From assembly GCF_014596915.1 (NCBI RefSeq), contig NZ_JACVWU010000030.1, positions 1 to 64,000 of the forward strand: 64,000 bases of DNA, written 5' to 3'. The notes beneath the pieces were generated by a model, which did not search any database, had not been told where the DNA came from, and saw nothing but the letters and a program-made list of their open reading frames with translations. This stretch comes from Streptomyces sp. TRM68416. GTDB taxonomy: Bacteria > Actinomycetota > Actinomycetes > Streptomycetales > Streptomycetaceae. A program made the position numbers and the translations under genes. Shown one piece after another: positions 32,323-41,043 of this stretch; position 1 is the stretch's first letter, and every line of letters starts with the position of its first letter.

Positions 32323-32386
32323 GTTCCTGACGCCGGTCGGGAACCGGTCGATCAGTTCCTCGCGCCGGTCAGGAACCGGTCGATCG
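32323..32386. repeat. Two tandem 32-bp units at the 3' end of a hydrolase gene
   Basis: Copy one is 32323-32354 and copy two 32355-32386. Both contain GTTCCT, CGCCGGTC and GGAACCGGTCGATC. Copy two is the coding end of the hydrolase (last codons of IDRFLTGARN). Copy one lies just past its stop and would read IDRFPTGVRN in a shifted frame, so it is a duplicate of the gene end. Confidence 0.8.
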
Positions 32387-33134
32387 CCGCGGTCAGTTCC
32401 GCCGGGCGTTCCACGGGCAGTTCGTGACCGGCGTCGATGATGCGGACCTCGGCGTCCTGGTAGGCCTTGGCCATGCGCAGCATCTGGCCGACGGGCAGTT
32501 GGACGTCGTGGTAGCCGTGGATCATCAGGGTGGGTGTGCGGATCTCGCCGACGCGGTCCAGGACGTCGAACGCGCGCATGGCACCGTACAGCGTCATGAC
32601 GACCTCGCGCGGGGTGGCGGCGGAGGCGCGGATGTACGCGCGGATCTCCTCGCGGGGGTGGCCGGGGGCGAAGGCGCGCTGGATGTTGGCGGCGACGAAC
32701 AGCTTGTAGGGGACGCGGGTGGAGGCGGCCATGAGCAGGCCGCGGCCGCGGCTGTACGCCATGCGGCCGATGGAGTTCACCAGCACCATGCGTTCGACGC
32801 GGTCGGGGTGGGCGAGAGCCAGGCTCTGCGCGATCATGCTGCCCATCGAGTGGCCGACCAGTACGCACCGTTCGATCTTGAGGTGGTCGAGGAGGGCGAG
32901 GACGTCCCGGGCGAGTTCGTCGATGGTGCGGACCCCGGTCCCGCTGCTCTCGCCGTGTCCGCGCAGGTCGAGGCGGACCACCCGGCGCCGCTCGGCGAAG
33001 TGCGCCAGCTGGTGGTCCCAGCGGTGCCGGTTCGCGGTCCAGCCGTGGACGAGGACCAGGGGCACGTCGCCGCCGTCGCGGGGGCCCTCGTCGTCGTACG
33101 TCAGGGCTGCGCCGTCGACTTCGAGCTGCGGCAT
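32352..33134 (-). CDS. Alpha/beta hydrolase
   Basis: A 260-residue alpha/beta-hydrolase fold protein: PLVLVHGWTANRHRWDHQL (oxyanion region), LDLRGHGESSG, the nucleophile elbow VLVGHSMGSMIAQ (Ser about 97), PTLMIHGYHDVQLPV (Asp) and IIDAGHELPVERP (His). The triad is complete and there is no signal peptide, so it is an intracellular esterase/lipase-like enzyme of unknown substrate. The ATG at 33134 has AGGAGG six bases upstream. Its last 32 bp are duplicated directly downstream. Confidence 0.92.
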   Translation of the reverse strand: MPQLEVDGAALTYDDEGPRDGGDVPLVLVHGWTANRHRWDHQLAHFAERRRVVRLDLRGHGESSGTGVRTIDELARDVLALLDHLKIERCVLVGHSMGSMIAQSLALAHPDRVERMVLVNSIGRMAYSRGRGLLMAASTRVPYKLFVAANIQRAFAPGHPREEIRAYIRASAATPREVVMTLYGAMRAFDVLDRVGEIRTPTLMIHGYHDVQLPVGQMLRMAKAYQDAEVRIIDAGHELPVERPAELTAAIDRFLTGARN

Positions 33135-33249
33135 GGTGCCTCCTGCACACGGGACGGTTACTGGCCGGTAGCGTACCGGTCGCACCCATGCACAGGAAGG
33201 CCCGGACACCGCCTGCCGGGCGGCGTCCGGGCGTGCGGGACATGTGCCG

Positions 33250-33486
33250 TCAGCCCCCGCTGAGGCGGGAGCGCAGCAGTTCCTTGCCCAGTTCCGCGCC
33301 CTTGCGGCTGTCCGCCTGGGCCTTGCGGAACAGGTCCGCGACCTCGGTGTCCTTGCTGCGTTCGGCGTCCTGGATGTACGACTCCAGGCGCAGGGCGTTG
33401 CTCAGGCACGCTTCCACGTACCAGATCAGGTTGTAGTCCTTGTCCGGCGTGCCCGTCGCACCACCGGTCTCCGCACTGCTGGTCAT
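33250..33486 (-). CDS. Small conserved hypothetical protein
   Basis: A 78-residue, mostly helical, charged protein (LIWYVEACLSNALRLESYIQDAE, EVADLFRKAQADSRKGAELGKELL). I recall very similar small proteins across Streptomyces without assigned function. The ATG at 33486 has GGGAGGAGG five bases upstream. It is in the same direction as the hydrolase, 115 bp ahead of it. Confidence 0.8.
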   Translation of the reverse strand: MTSSAETGGATGTPDKDYNLIWYVEACLSNALRLESYIQDAERSKDTEVADLFRKAQADSRKGAELGKELLRSRLSGG

Positions 33487-33848
33487 GCGGACCTCCTCCC
33501 TCGCTGCCGGTCCGGTGCCGCACCGACTCCGGCACCGCTTGTCGATGCACGCCGGGTACCCGCCCGGACCCCGGCCAGTCAGCACCACCGGGCATTCGTA
33601 GCCCCGCGCGCGGCGTCAGATCGACGGGCCCGCGGTGATCACCCGGAGTCACCGAGGCGACATCAACTCGGGCCCGCGGCGCGGCAATTCAGACAGTCGG
33701 TGCAGAAGCGAACAGACGGCGAGCAGTTTCGGAGTGAACTGTCGATCTGGCGTGCGAGAGCGGTCGATGACGGTGTGTACTGTGCTGCGAGCGCCTCGTG
33801 AGGGGCTTTCGCACTCTGCCCTGCCCGACTTCTCTGGATACCGATTCG
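33487..33848 (+). promoter_or_regulatory. 362-bp divergent region before the conservon
   Basis: No gene is visible. The last 150 bp are less GC-rich than their surroundings (GCAATTCAGACAGTCGG, GCAGTTTCGGAGTGAACTG) and include a TGTACTGTG element at about 33775 that could serve as an extended -10 for the conservon. I cannot pair it with a convincing -35. Confidence 0.3.
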
Positions 33849-35246
33849 ATGATCGAATTACCGGACCTTGCCGTCGGCGGACTGGCCGTCGGCACACTGT
33901 CCGCGCTCGCCCTGGGGGGCGGGCTGCTCCGGTCGCGGCGCCAACGGGCCGTGCAGCGCGAGGAGATCGCCTCCCTTCGGGCCCATCTGGACGGCGTACT
34001 GCGGACGTTCACGGACGAGGTCGAGCATCTGGCGGGGAAGCGCGTGCCGGCCGCCGCCCGGCAGCTGACGCACCCGCACATCGCCGTGCCCGGTCCGCGC
34101 GACCCGCAGGCGACGGCCTCACCGCTCGGCCTCGCGCTGGAGCGCGTCCTGGACCAGCTGCGCATCGAACTCACCGCGCAGCGCATCCGCGTCGACGCCG
34201 CCGCGCAGGCGGGCATGCGCGGCGCGACCCGCGAGATCCAGGCCGCCCTCTACCGCCTTCAGGACGCCCTGCGCGGTCTCCAACAGCGCTACGACGATCC
34301 TGAGTTGACGCAGACACTGTTCGAACTCGACCACGAGAACGAGCAGTCGCTGCGCCGCGCCCAGGTGGCCGCGGTGGTGTGCGGGGCCTGGGTGGGGCTC
34401 GCGCGCGAGGAGTCCCACCTGGTGGACGCGGTGACCGGCGGCCAGGCCCGGCTCGCCGGATACCACCGGGTCCGGGTCCACAACCATCTGCGGGCGGGCA
34501 CCGCCCTGGTCTCGCACGCCGTGGAACCGGTCGCGATCATCGTCGCGGAGCTGCTGGACAACGCGCTGCGGCACTCCGCGCCGGACACGGACGTCGTGGT
34601 CAATCTGGAGCACGTCCACCACGGCGCCTGTGTCACCGTCGACGACGCCGGAGTCGGCATGACCCAGGACGAACGGGCCCGCGCCCAGCGCATGGTGGCC
34701 GGGACCGACCCGATCCTGCTCACCGACCTCGGCGACCCGCCGCGCATGGGACTCGCCGCGATCGGCCAGCTCACCCGGCAGTTCGACCTGGCCGTGGACC
34801 TGTCCTCCCCCTCGCCCTACGGCGGTGTACGGGCCGTCCTGCGCGTCGACAGCCACCTCCTCACCCGGATCGACCCCGAGGAACAGCCGCCCGCGGCCAG
34901 TGCCCCGCGCCCCACCCGCCGGGCCGAGCCCGAGGAGCCCGCCGCGGCCTCCCACTCCTACGGCGCGGAGCCGGGCGACGGCGCCGCCGCCCCCGTACCC
35001 GGACATCAGACGGGCGCCCTGCCGCAGCGGCGGCGGCGGGAGCGCCTCGCCGCCGCGGCGGAACCGGCGCCGGCGGCACCGGCGCCCCGGCCCTCCGCGC
35101 CCGGCCCGGAGGAGGCCGCCGCCGCGCTCGGCGCGCTGCAGTCCGGCACCGCGGCGGCCCGCGCTCGCACCCATCCGCAGACCGACGACGCCGAACACAC
35201 CGAACACACCGAGCAAACCGAGGAAGAAGGGGGCACGGCCCGATGA
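33849..35246 (+). CDS. cvnA: Conservon sensor-like ATP-binding protein (CvnA type)
   Basis: A 465-residue protein. An N-terminal hydrophobic segment (LAVGGLAVGTLSALALGGGLL) is followed by a helical region and a HATPase_c domain with N box ELLDNALRHSAP, G1 box DDAGVGM and MGLAAIGQLTRQF. The C-terminal 120 residues are Pro/Ala/Glu-rich and disordered. CvnA proteins resemble histidine kinases and form a membrane-proximal complex with CvnB-D that affects development and antibiotic production. The ATG at 33849 lies in GATTCGATG without a strong ribosome site. The stop overlaps cvnB (ATGA). Confidence 0.92.
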   Translation: MIELPDLAVGGLAVGTLSALALGGGLLRSRRQRAVQREEIASLRAHLDGVLRTFTDEVEHLAGKRVPAAARQLTHPHIAVPGPRDPQATASPLGLALERVLDQLRIELTAQRIRVDAAAQAGMRGATREIQAALYRLQDALRGLQQRYDDPELTQTLFELDHENEQSLRRAQVAAVVCGAWVGLAREESHLVDAVTGGQARLAGYHRVRVHNHLRAGTALVSHAVEPVAIIVAELLDNALRHSAPDTDVVVNLEHVHHGACVTVDDAGVGMTQDERARAQRMVAGTDPILLTDLGDPPRMGLAAIGQLTRQFDLAVDLSSPSPYGGVRAVLRVDSHLLTRIDPEEQPPAASAPRPTRRAEPEEPAAASHSYGAEPGDGAAAPVPGHQTGALPQRRRRERLAAAAEPAPAAPAPRPSAPGPEEAAAALGALQSGTAAARARTHPQTDDAEHTEHTEQTEEEGGTAR

Positions 35247-35665
35247 CCGGCCGCGAAACAGGAGACACCGCATGGGTGCTGGACCCGATCCTGCAGGTGC
35301 CGCATGTCGTGGCCGCCGTGCTGCTCACCCGGGACGGCCTCGTCACCGGCTACACCGACGCCCTGTCGCAGCCGTCGGCCGAGCGGGTCGCCGCGATCAC
35401 CAGCACCGTGCAGGGGGCGTGCCGCACCGCGGCGGCCGCGTTCGCCGACCGGGACCGGGCCGAGGTGCGGCAGGTCGTCATCGAGTCGGACCACGGGTAC
35501 GTGCTGATCGTGCCGACCGACCACGGCACCTGCGTGGCCGCCTACGGCGACGGCGAGGTGCGCCTGGACCTGCTCGCGCACCGGGTGCACTCCCAGGTGG
35601 CGCGGCTGGGCGAGAAGGCGATGGCCGCCGCGACCCGAGGAGCCGACGGCGGCGCGCCGGCATGA
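35243..35665 (+). CDS. cvnB: Conservon roadblock/LC7 protein (CvnB type)
   Basis: A 140-residue roadblock/LC7 protein: WVLDPILQVPHVVAAVLLTRDGLVTGYT, ITSTVQGACRTAAAAF, VRQVVIESDHGYVLIVPT and GEVRLDLLAHRVHSQVARLG. In conservons it bridges the sensor-like protein and the GTPase, much like MglB for MglA. Start and stop overlap cvnA and cvnC. Confidence 0.95.
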   Translation: MTGRETGDTAWVLDPILQVPHVVAAVLLTRDGLVTGYTDALSQPSAERVAAITSTVQGACRTAAAAFADRDRAEVRQVVIESDHGYVLIVPTDHGTCVAAYGDGEVRLDLLAHRVHSQVARLGEKAMAAATRGADGGAPA

Positions 35666-36027
35666 CGGGCCGCCCCGCCGGCCGTCCGCTCGTACCCGCG
35701 TACCTGTCGACCGGCGGTGTGGCCCGGCCCAGCCGTCCGCACCTGGAACGGCTGTCGGTGCTCACCGGCACCGGCCTGCCGGTGCCGTCCGGCCTGCCCG
35801 CGGCCGAACTCGCCCTGCTGGACGTCCTGGACGGCGGGTCCCTGACGGTGGTGGAGGCCGCGGCGCTGCTGCGGCTGCCGGTCTCCGCGGTGCGGGTGCT
35901 GGCCGGCTCCCTCGTCGACCGGAACCTGGCAGTGGCCCGCGCACCGGTCCCGCCCGCCGAACGGTTCGACCCCGACCTGCTGAAAAGAGTGGCCGATGGC
36001 CTTCGCGCCCTCAAACACCACCAGTGA
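35662..36027 (+). CDS. cvnC: Conservon DUF742 protein (CvnC type)
   Basis: A 121-residue DUF742 protein with a winged-helix-like core: VPAYLSTGGVARPSRPHLERL, SGLPAAELALLDVLDGGSLTVVEAAALLRLPVSAVRVLAGSLVDRN. It is a fixed partner in conservons, probably an adaptor or DNA-binding element. Its last 32 bp overlap the GTPase gene in another frame, much more than the 4-bp overlaps elsewhere in the operon. Confidence 0.93.
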   Translation: MTGRPAGRPLVPAYLSTGGVARPSRPHLERLSVLTGTGLPVPSGLPAAELALLDVLDGGSLTVVEAAALLRLPVSAVRVLAGSLVDRNLAVARAPVPPAERFDPDLLKRVADGLRALKHHQ

Positions 36028-36607
36028 CACCATCCACCTGCCCGACACCGCCCGCGACCTGGTGAAGATCCTGGTCGCGGGCCCCTTCGGGGTGGGCAAG
36101 ACCACCCTGATCGACTCCGTCTCGGAGATCCGGCCGCTGCACACCGAGGAGCGGCTGAGCGAGGCCTCCGCACAGACGGACGACCTCGCCGGGGTGCGGG
36201 ACAAGACGACCACCACCGTCGCCATCGACTTCGGCCGGATCAGCCTCGCGGGCGGGATCGTGCTGTACCTGTTCGGCACGCCCGGCCAGGAGCGGTTCCG
36301 TTCCCTGTGGGACGACATCGCCTACGGGGCGCTCGGCGCGCTGGTGCTGGTGGACAGCCGCCGGATCGACGCGTCGTTCGACGTGCTCGGCCTGGTGGAG
36401 GAGACGGGGCTGCCGTACGCGGTGGCCTTCAACGCCTTCCCCGACGCCCCGGACCACCACACCGAGGAGCAGTTGCGTGCCGCGCTGGACCTGGAGCCCG
36501 GCACGCCGATGGTGACCTGCGACGCGCGGGACGCCGACTCCTCCGTCGACGCCCTGCTCGCGCTGGTCCAGCACCTGATCGACCGCCACCCTCCGGAGAG
36601 CCGGTGA
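35996..36607 (+). CDS. cvnD: Conservon small GTPase (CvnD type)
   Basis: A 203-residue GTPase: G1 VAGPFGVGKTTLIDSV (P-loop), switch I TTTTVAIDFGRI, G3 LFGTPGQERFRSLWDDI (Gln-Glu as in Ras-like proteins), a diverged G4 (FNAFPD) and G5 CDARD. The nucleotide state is expected to be set by CvnB and read by other conservon parts. The ATG at 35996 lies inside cvnC; the TGA overlaps the P450 GTG. Confidence 0.95.
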   Translation: MAFAPSNTTSDTIHLPDTARDLVKILVAGPFGVGKTTLIDSVSEIRPLHTEERLSEASAQTDDLAGVRDKTTTTVAIDFGRISLAGGIVLYLFGTPGQERFRSLWDDIAYGALGALVLVDSRRIDASFDVLGLVEETGLPYAVAFNAFPDAPDHHTEEQLRAALDLEPGTPMVTCDARDADSSVDALLALVQHLIDRHPPESR

Positions 36608-37842
36608 CCACCTACCCCGCCGCCCAGCAGACCTTCTCCCGCTCGGCGCCCGTGCGCCTGTGGGAGGACGGCTTCGCCCAGGACCCGTACCGCTACTACG
36701 ACGCCCTGCGCGCCCAAGGACCGGTCGGCTGGGCCGAGTTGGCGCCGGGCGTGCCCGCCTACGTGGTCACCGACCGGCAGGCCGCGCTGGATCTGCTGCG
36801 GGACACGGAGACGTTCTCGCACGACCCGCGGCCCTGGGAGTCGACGGTCGCCGACGACTCGCCGGTGCTCGGGATGATGCGCTGGCGGCCCAACACCCTG
36901 TTCGCCGACGGCGCCGCCCATGCCCGCTACCGGACCTCGCTGATCGACGTCTTCGACCAGGTGGAGCCGCACGACCTGCGGGCGCGGGTGCACCGGGCGG
37001 TGCATCTGCTGGTGGGCCGGATCGGGCCGAGGGGCGAGGCGGACCTGGTGGGCGACTTCGCCCGGCCGCTGATGGCGCTGGTGTTCAACAGCCTGTTCGG
37101 GCTGCCCGACAGCCAGAGCGACCGGCTCAACACGGCGCTCGGCAAGATGATGGAGGGCGGTGCCGAGGCCGCCGAGGGCGAGGCGGAGTACGGCGGCTAC
37201 GTGCTGGAGCTGATCGCCGCCAAGGCCGAGCGGCGCGGCGACGACCTGCCGAGCCGGCTGCTGGACCACCCGGCCCGGCTGAGCCCGGAGGAGGTCACCT
37301 GGCAGGTCTTCCTCACCCTCGGCGCGGGGCACGAACCGACGGCCAACCTCGTCTCCAACGCACTCTCCCGCATCCTCGGCAACCCCGCCTACTACTCCAC
37401 CCTCACCAGCGGGGCGCGCCCCGTCATGGACGCCGTGACCGAGGTCCTGCACCACGAGACGCCGCTGGCCAACTACGGCATCCACTACGCCCGTAGGCCC
37501 GTGTCCTTCCACGGCGCGTGGATCAGGGCCGCGGTCCCGGTGGTGATCTCCTACGGGGCGCTCGCCCACGCCGCCGAGCGGGCGGACGCCGGTGCCCGGC
37601 GCCCGGGGGACGCCTCGCACCTGTCCTGGTCGGCGGGTCCGCACGCGTGCCCGGTCAAGCAGCACACGCTGCTCATCGCGACCGAGGCGATCGAGCGGCT
37701 CACCCAGTGGCTGCCCGACCTACGGCCCGTGCTGCCGCGCGACCGTCTGACCTGGCGGCCCGGCCCGTTCCACCGCTCGCTCACCGCCCTGCCCGTCAGG
37801 TTCAGCCCCCGCTCCCCCGACCAGCCAGGAGTCCCGTCGTGA
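36604..37842 (+). CDS. Cytochrome P450 lacking EXXR (CYP157-like)
   Basis: A 412-residue P450-fold protein coupled to cvnD. The heme-ligand region reads LSWSAGPHACPVKQH, keeping the Cys but with Val where P450s have Gly two residues after it. The I-helix region is LGAGHEPTANLV. The K-helix place reads TEVLHHETPLANYG, so the Glu-x-x-Arg pair is missing. This is the known peculiarity of the CYP157 family, which occurs in Streptomyces conservons paired with a CYP154 gene. Activity is uncertain; no substrate can be inferred. Confidence 0.9.
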   Translation: MTTYPAAQQTFSRSAPVRLWEDGFAQDPYRYYDALRAQGPVGWAELAPGVPAYVVTDRQAALDLLRDTETFSHDPRPWESTVADDSPVLGMMRWRPNTLFADGAAHARYRTSLIDVFDQVEPHDLRARVHRAVHLLVGRIGPRGEADLVGDFARPLMALVFNSLFGLPDSQSDRLNTALGKMMEGGAEAAEGEAEYGGYVLELIAAKAERRGDDLPSRLLDHPARLSPEEVTWQVFLTLGAGHEPTANLVSNALSRILGNPAYYSTLTSGARPVMDAVTEVLHHETPLANYGIHYARRPVSFHGAWIRAAVPVVISYGALAHAAERADAGARRPGDASHLSWSAGPHACPVKQHTLLIATEAIERLTQWLPDLRPVLPRDRLTWRPGPFHRSLTALPVRFSPRSPDQPGVPS

Positions 37843-39074
37843 CCGTGACCGACCGCACCGAACGCTTCGCCATCGACCCGTTCGGCTCCGACATCCCCGC
37901 CGAGGCCGCCCGGCTGCGCGCCCTGGGCCCGATCGTGCCCGTGGAGCTGCCCGGGGGCATACCCGCCTGGGCGCCCACCGGCTACGACGTCCTCAAACAG
38001 CTGATCCTCGACCCCCGGATCAGCAAGGATCCGCGGCAGCACTGGAGGCTGTGGCCCGAGATCGGCGAACACCCCTCCTGGGGCTGGATCCTGGGCTGGG
38101 TCGGCGTGGTCAACATGCTCTCCACCTACGGCGCCGACCACACGCGGCTGCGCAAGCTGGTGGCGCCCAGCTTCACGCAGCGGCGCACCGAGGCGATGCG
38201 GGCCCGGGTCGAGGCGATCACGACGGAGCTGCTGGACGAGGTGGCCGCGGCCGAGGACGACGTCGTCGACCTCAAGACGGCCCTCGCCCACCCGCTCCCG
38301 CTGCGGATCATCTGCGAACTGTTCGGTGTGCCCGACGAGTTGGTGGACGACACCACGCGGCTGATCGCGGCCATCATGGACACCTCCGACCCGACGCCCG
38401 AGCACGCGGCCTTCGTGCAGCAGCAGATCGGCACGGTGCTGCCCGCGCTGATCGCCCACCGCACCGCCCACCCCGGCGACGACCTCACCACCGAGCTGAT
38501 CCGGGTGCGGGACGAGGACGGCGACCGGCTCAGCGACGAGGAGCTCGTCTACACGCTGCTGCTGGTCATCGGCGCCGGTTTCGAGACCACGGTGAATCTC
38601 ATCGGCAACGCGGTCGTCGCCCTGCTGCGCGACCCCGAGCAGCTGGCGTCCGTACGGTCGGGGCGCGTCGGCTGGGACGCGGTCGTCGACGAGACACTGC
38701 GGGTGCACCCCTCGATCGCCTCGCTTCCGCTGCGGTTCGCCGTCACCGACCTCACCGTCGGCGACGTCACGATCCCGGCCGGGGACGCCGTCATCACGAC
38801 GTACGCGGCGGCCGGACTGGATCCCGCGCACTACGGGGCGGACGCGGACGTCTTCGACGCCTCCCGCGGCGCGGACGACCACATGGCGTTCGGGATCGGT
38901 GTGCACCGGTGCATCGGCGCACCGCTGGCCCGGGTGGAGGCGCTGACCGCGCTGCCGGCCCTGTTCGCGCGCTTCCCCGGGCTGCGGCTCGCCGTGGACG
39001 CGTCGGAGCTGCGTCAGGTGGCGTCGTTCATCGCGTTCGGCTGGCAGGAGATCCCGGTGCGGCCGGGCGGCTGA
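37839..39074 (+). CDS. Cytochrome P450 (CYP154-like)
   Basis: A 411-residue bacterial class I P450 with all canonical motifs: I-helix VIGAGFETTVNLI, K-helix DETLRVHP (ExxR) and heme loop MAFGIGVHRCIGAPLAR. It is the second P450 of the conservon, starting at GTG 37839 over the stop of the CYP157-like gene. CYP154 enzymes hydroxylate macrolides, steroids and aromatic compounds; the native substrate is open. No ferredoxin gene is adjacent. A GC-rich dyad follows the stop. Confidence 0.93.
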   Translation: MTVTDRTERFAIDPFGSDIPAEAARLRALGPIVPVELPGGIPAWAPTGYDVLKQLILDPRISKDPRQHWRLWPEIGEHPSWGWILGWVGVVNMLSTYGADHTRLRKLVAPSFTQRRTEAMRARVEAITTELLDEVAAAEDDVVDLKTALAHPLPLRIICELFGVPDELVDDTTRLIAAIMDTSDPTPEHAAFVQQQIGTVLPALIAHRTAHPGDDLTTELIRVRDEDGDRLSDEELVYTLLLVIGAGFETTVNLIGNAVVALLRDPEQLASVRSGRVGWDAVVDETLRVHPSIASLPLRFAVTDLTVGDVTIPAGDAVITTYAAAGLDPAHYGADADVFDASRGADDHMAFGIGVHRCIGAPLARVEALTALPALFARFPGLRLAVDASELRQVASFIAFGWQEIPVRPGG

Positions 39075-39076
39075 GA

Positions 39077-39126
39077 CCGCGGGCAGGGGCGCGACCGGTC
39101 CCCCGTTCCGGTCGTGCCCCCGCGGC
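39077..39126 (+). terminator. Imperfect hairpin behind the conservon
   Basis: CCGCGGG...GACCGG and CCGGTC...CCCGCGG arms with a few mismatches form a long stem directly after the second P450 stop. It marks the likely end of the six-gene operon. Confidence 0.55.
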
Positions 39127-39195
39127 TCGTCGAACTTACGTGCACGGCGGCGGGCTTGTGAACCGCGGCGATGCCCGCTGATCGGGCCGCGGGAC

Positions 39196-40773
39196 TCACC
39201 TGTGCACAAGTGAGTCCGAATGCTCCCGATTGGCCCGGTGCAGGACCGGCTGGTCCAGGTCTCCCGCCACCAGGTGGGCCAGGACCACCTCGTACAGATC
39301 ACTGCCTCCGGCCAGCAGTTGCCGTTCCAGGACCGGCTCCGCTCCCCGGACGTGGTCGCGCACGGTCTGGGCGTGGACGCCCAGGCTCTGCGCGGCCCGT
39401 TCGGCGTTGCCGCCCTCGGCGATCCAGGCGCGCAGGGTGCGGCGCAGGGGGCGGGCGTCGGCGTCGAGGCGGGCCAGCAGGTCACGGGCCCACACCTGCA
39501 GGGCGGGCCCGGCCAGCAGGTCGTCGAGGCGGGCGGGATCCTTCTGCGGGCCGCCCGCGCCGGCGGGGGCGGGCTCCAGGCCTTCCTGGGCGTTGAGGGC
39601 GAGGTGGACGACGGCGCGGGCGGCGAGGTCGGTGAAGTCCGTGCCCAGCAGGGCCTCCGTGCGGTCCATGCGGGCGCGCACGGTGTTGCGGCTGACGCCC
39701 AGGACCTTGGCCGCGCTGACGGCCGTGAACTCCAGGCCCAGCCGGGTGGTGGCGAGCAGCTCGGCGCGGGTGGGGTGGGACAGGGTGTCCAGGGGACGCA
39801 GCACCCGGTCGGTCCACGCGCGTAGCGCCGCGGGGTCCATCAGACGCTCCGGGTGGGTGCGTTCGGCGTAGACGGCGGCGTTGTCGGGTCGGAAGTGCGC
39901 CACAGCAAGTGCGCTGACGGCCTGGCCGTAGGCGGTGGCGGTGCGGGCGAGGCGCTGCCGGGCGCTGCCGCCGAGGAACACCCGCGGGCGGCGGCCGATC
40001 AGGGAGCGAAGTTCACCGGCCACGGTGTCCCGGGGCGTCACCACGATCACATGTCCGTCCATGGCCGGGCAGCGCACCACCAGCGCCTGCTCCCGCGTCG
40101 CGTCCAGGCACTCCTCGGCGAGCCGGTCGCGCTCCTCGGGGCTGCTCTCGACGACGTAGACGCAGGCGGAGTCGGTGTCGAGCAGGCCCGGCCACAGGCC
40201 CGCGGCGACACGGCGGGCGGCGATGATGTCCTCCACCATCAGCAGTTGCAGGATCGCCAGTCTCAGGTCGGCGGTGGCGCGTTCCAGCCGGTGTCCGGCG
40301 GTGGTGGTCTCCCGGGCGCTGAGCAGCAGTTCGAGGACCTGGACGGTGCGTCTGACGATGTCGGCGCTGCGCCGGTCGAACGCCTCGGCGCGGGAGACCG
40401 TCAGCACGCCCGCCGACGCCGGACCCGGGTACTCCACGCGGACCAGCCGCAGATGACGGCCCTGGCCCTCCCAGGCGGCGGAGGCGATCCGGCCCGCGGC
40501 GACCTCGCCGACCAGGTCCTCGAAGAGGCCCTTGTCCACGGGCGTGTGCGTGCCGGCGAGCAGGGTGCCCTCGTCGTCCTGGAGACACGCGGTGCCGTCC
40601 ACGGCGTCCGCGAGCCACGCCACGACCAGCCCGATGTCACGCCGGGCCGGTCGCAGGAGGTCCAGCAGCTCCTGTGCCCATGCCCCGTCGTCGGGCTCCT
40701 TCGCCTCCGCCCGGCGGATCCCGCCCTCTCGGCCAGCCACGTCGGCCTTCCCTTGCCTTTCGCCTCGTCCCAC
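39196..40773 (-). CDS. PucR-type helix-turn-helix regulator
   Basis: A 525-residue regulator. The N-terminal half is GAF-like (VDGTACLQDDEGTLLAGTHT, SAGVLTVSRAEAFDRRSADIV). The middle carries a GGDEF-like remnant common in CdaR/PucR proteins (RVFLGGSARQRLARTATAYGQAVSAL). Two C-terminal HTH blocks follow (FTAVSAAKVLGVSRNTVRARMDRTEALLG, then NAERAAQSLGVHAQTVRDHVRGAEPVL). It is convergent with the conservon. The GTG at 40773 is the most upstream reasonable start; the first 20 residues are low-complexity, so a later start is possible. Confidence 0.85.
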   Translation of the reverse strand: MGRGERQGKADVAGREGGIRRAEAKEPDDGAWAQELLDLLRPARRDIGLVVAWLADAVDGTACLQDDEGTLLAGTHTPVDKGLFEDLVGEVAAGRIASAAWEGQGRHLRLVRVEYPGPASAGVLTVSRAEAFDRRSADIVRRTVQVLELLLSARETTTAGHRLERATADLRLAILQLLMVEDIIAARRVAAGLWPGLLDTDSACVYVVESSPEERDRLAEECLDATREQALVVRCPAMDGHVIVVTPRDTVAGELRSLIGRRPRVFLGGSARQRLARTATAYGQAVSALAVAHFRPDNAAVYAERTHPERLMDPAALRAWTDRVLRPLDTLSHPTRAELLATTRLGLEFTAVSAAKVLGVSRNTVRARMDRTEALLGTDFTDLAARAVVHLALNAQEGLEPAPAGAGGPQKDPARLDDLLAGPALQVWARDLLARLDADARPLRRTLRAWIAEGGNAERAAQSLGVHAQTVRDHVRGAEPVLERQLLAGGSDLYEVVLAHLVAGDLDQPVLHRANREHSDSLVHR

Positions 40774-40927
40774 ACCTACCGGCCAGGGACGTTACCCCAC
40801 CCGACCCCGTCCGGCCGTCGACGCTCGCTTCGGGGACGGGTGCCCAGGGCGGCGGCGGTCAGGCGGGGCGGATCAGGACGTACGGGTGACCTTCCCGGAG
40901 AGGGCGGGCGGGGAGGCAGGACGGGGC

Positions 40928-41040
40928 CCGGCCCGGTCGAGGGGCGAGCCTTGCGATGGGGGCCCGGCACCATCGGGTGGCGGGCCTCGTGACGGGGGGG
41001 CGCGGCACCATCGGGCGGCAGGTCCCGTGGTCCGGCGCTT
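40928..41040. repeat. Degenerate tandem repeat of about 38 bp
   Basis: CGGCACCATCGGG occurs at 40965 and 41003 (38 bp apart), and a weaker copy starts near 40928. The units lie in the 270-bp gap between the PucR gene and the broken MerR gene, ending four bases before the latter's terminal TGA. Confidence 0.5.
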
Positions 41041-41043
41041 TTC

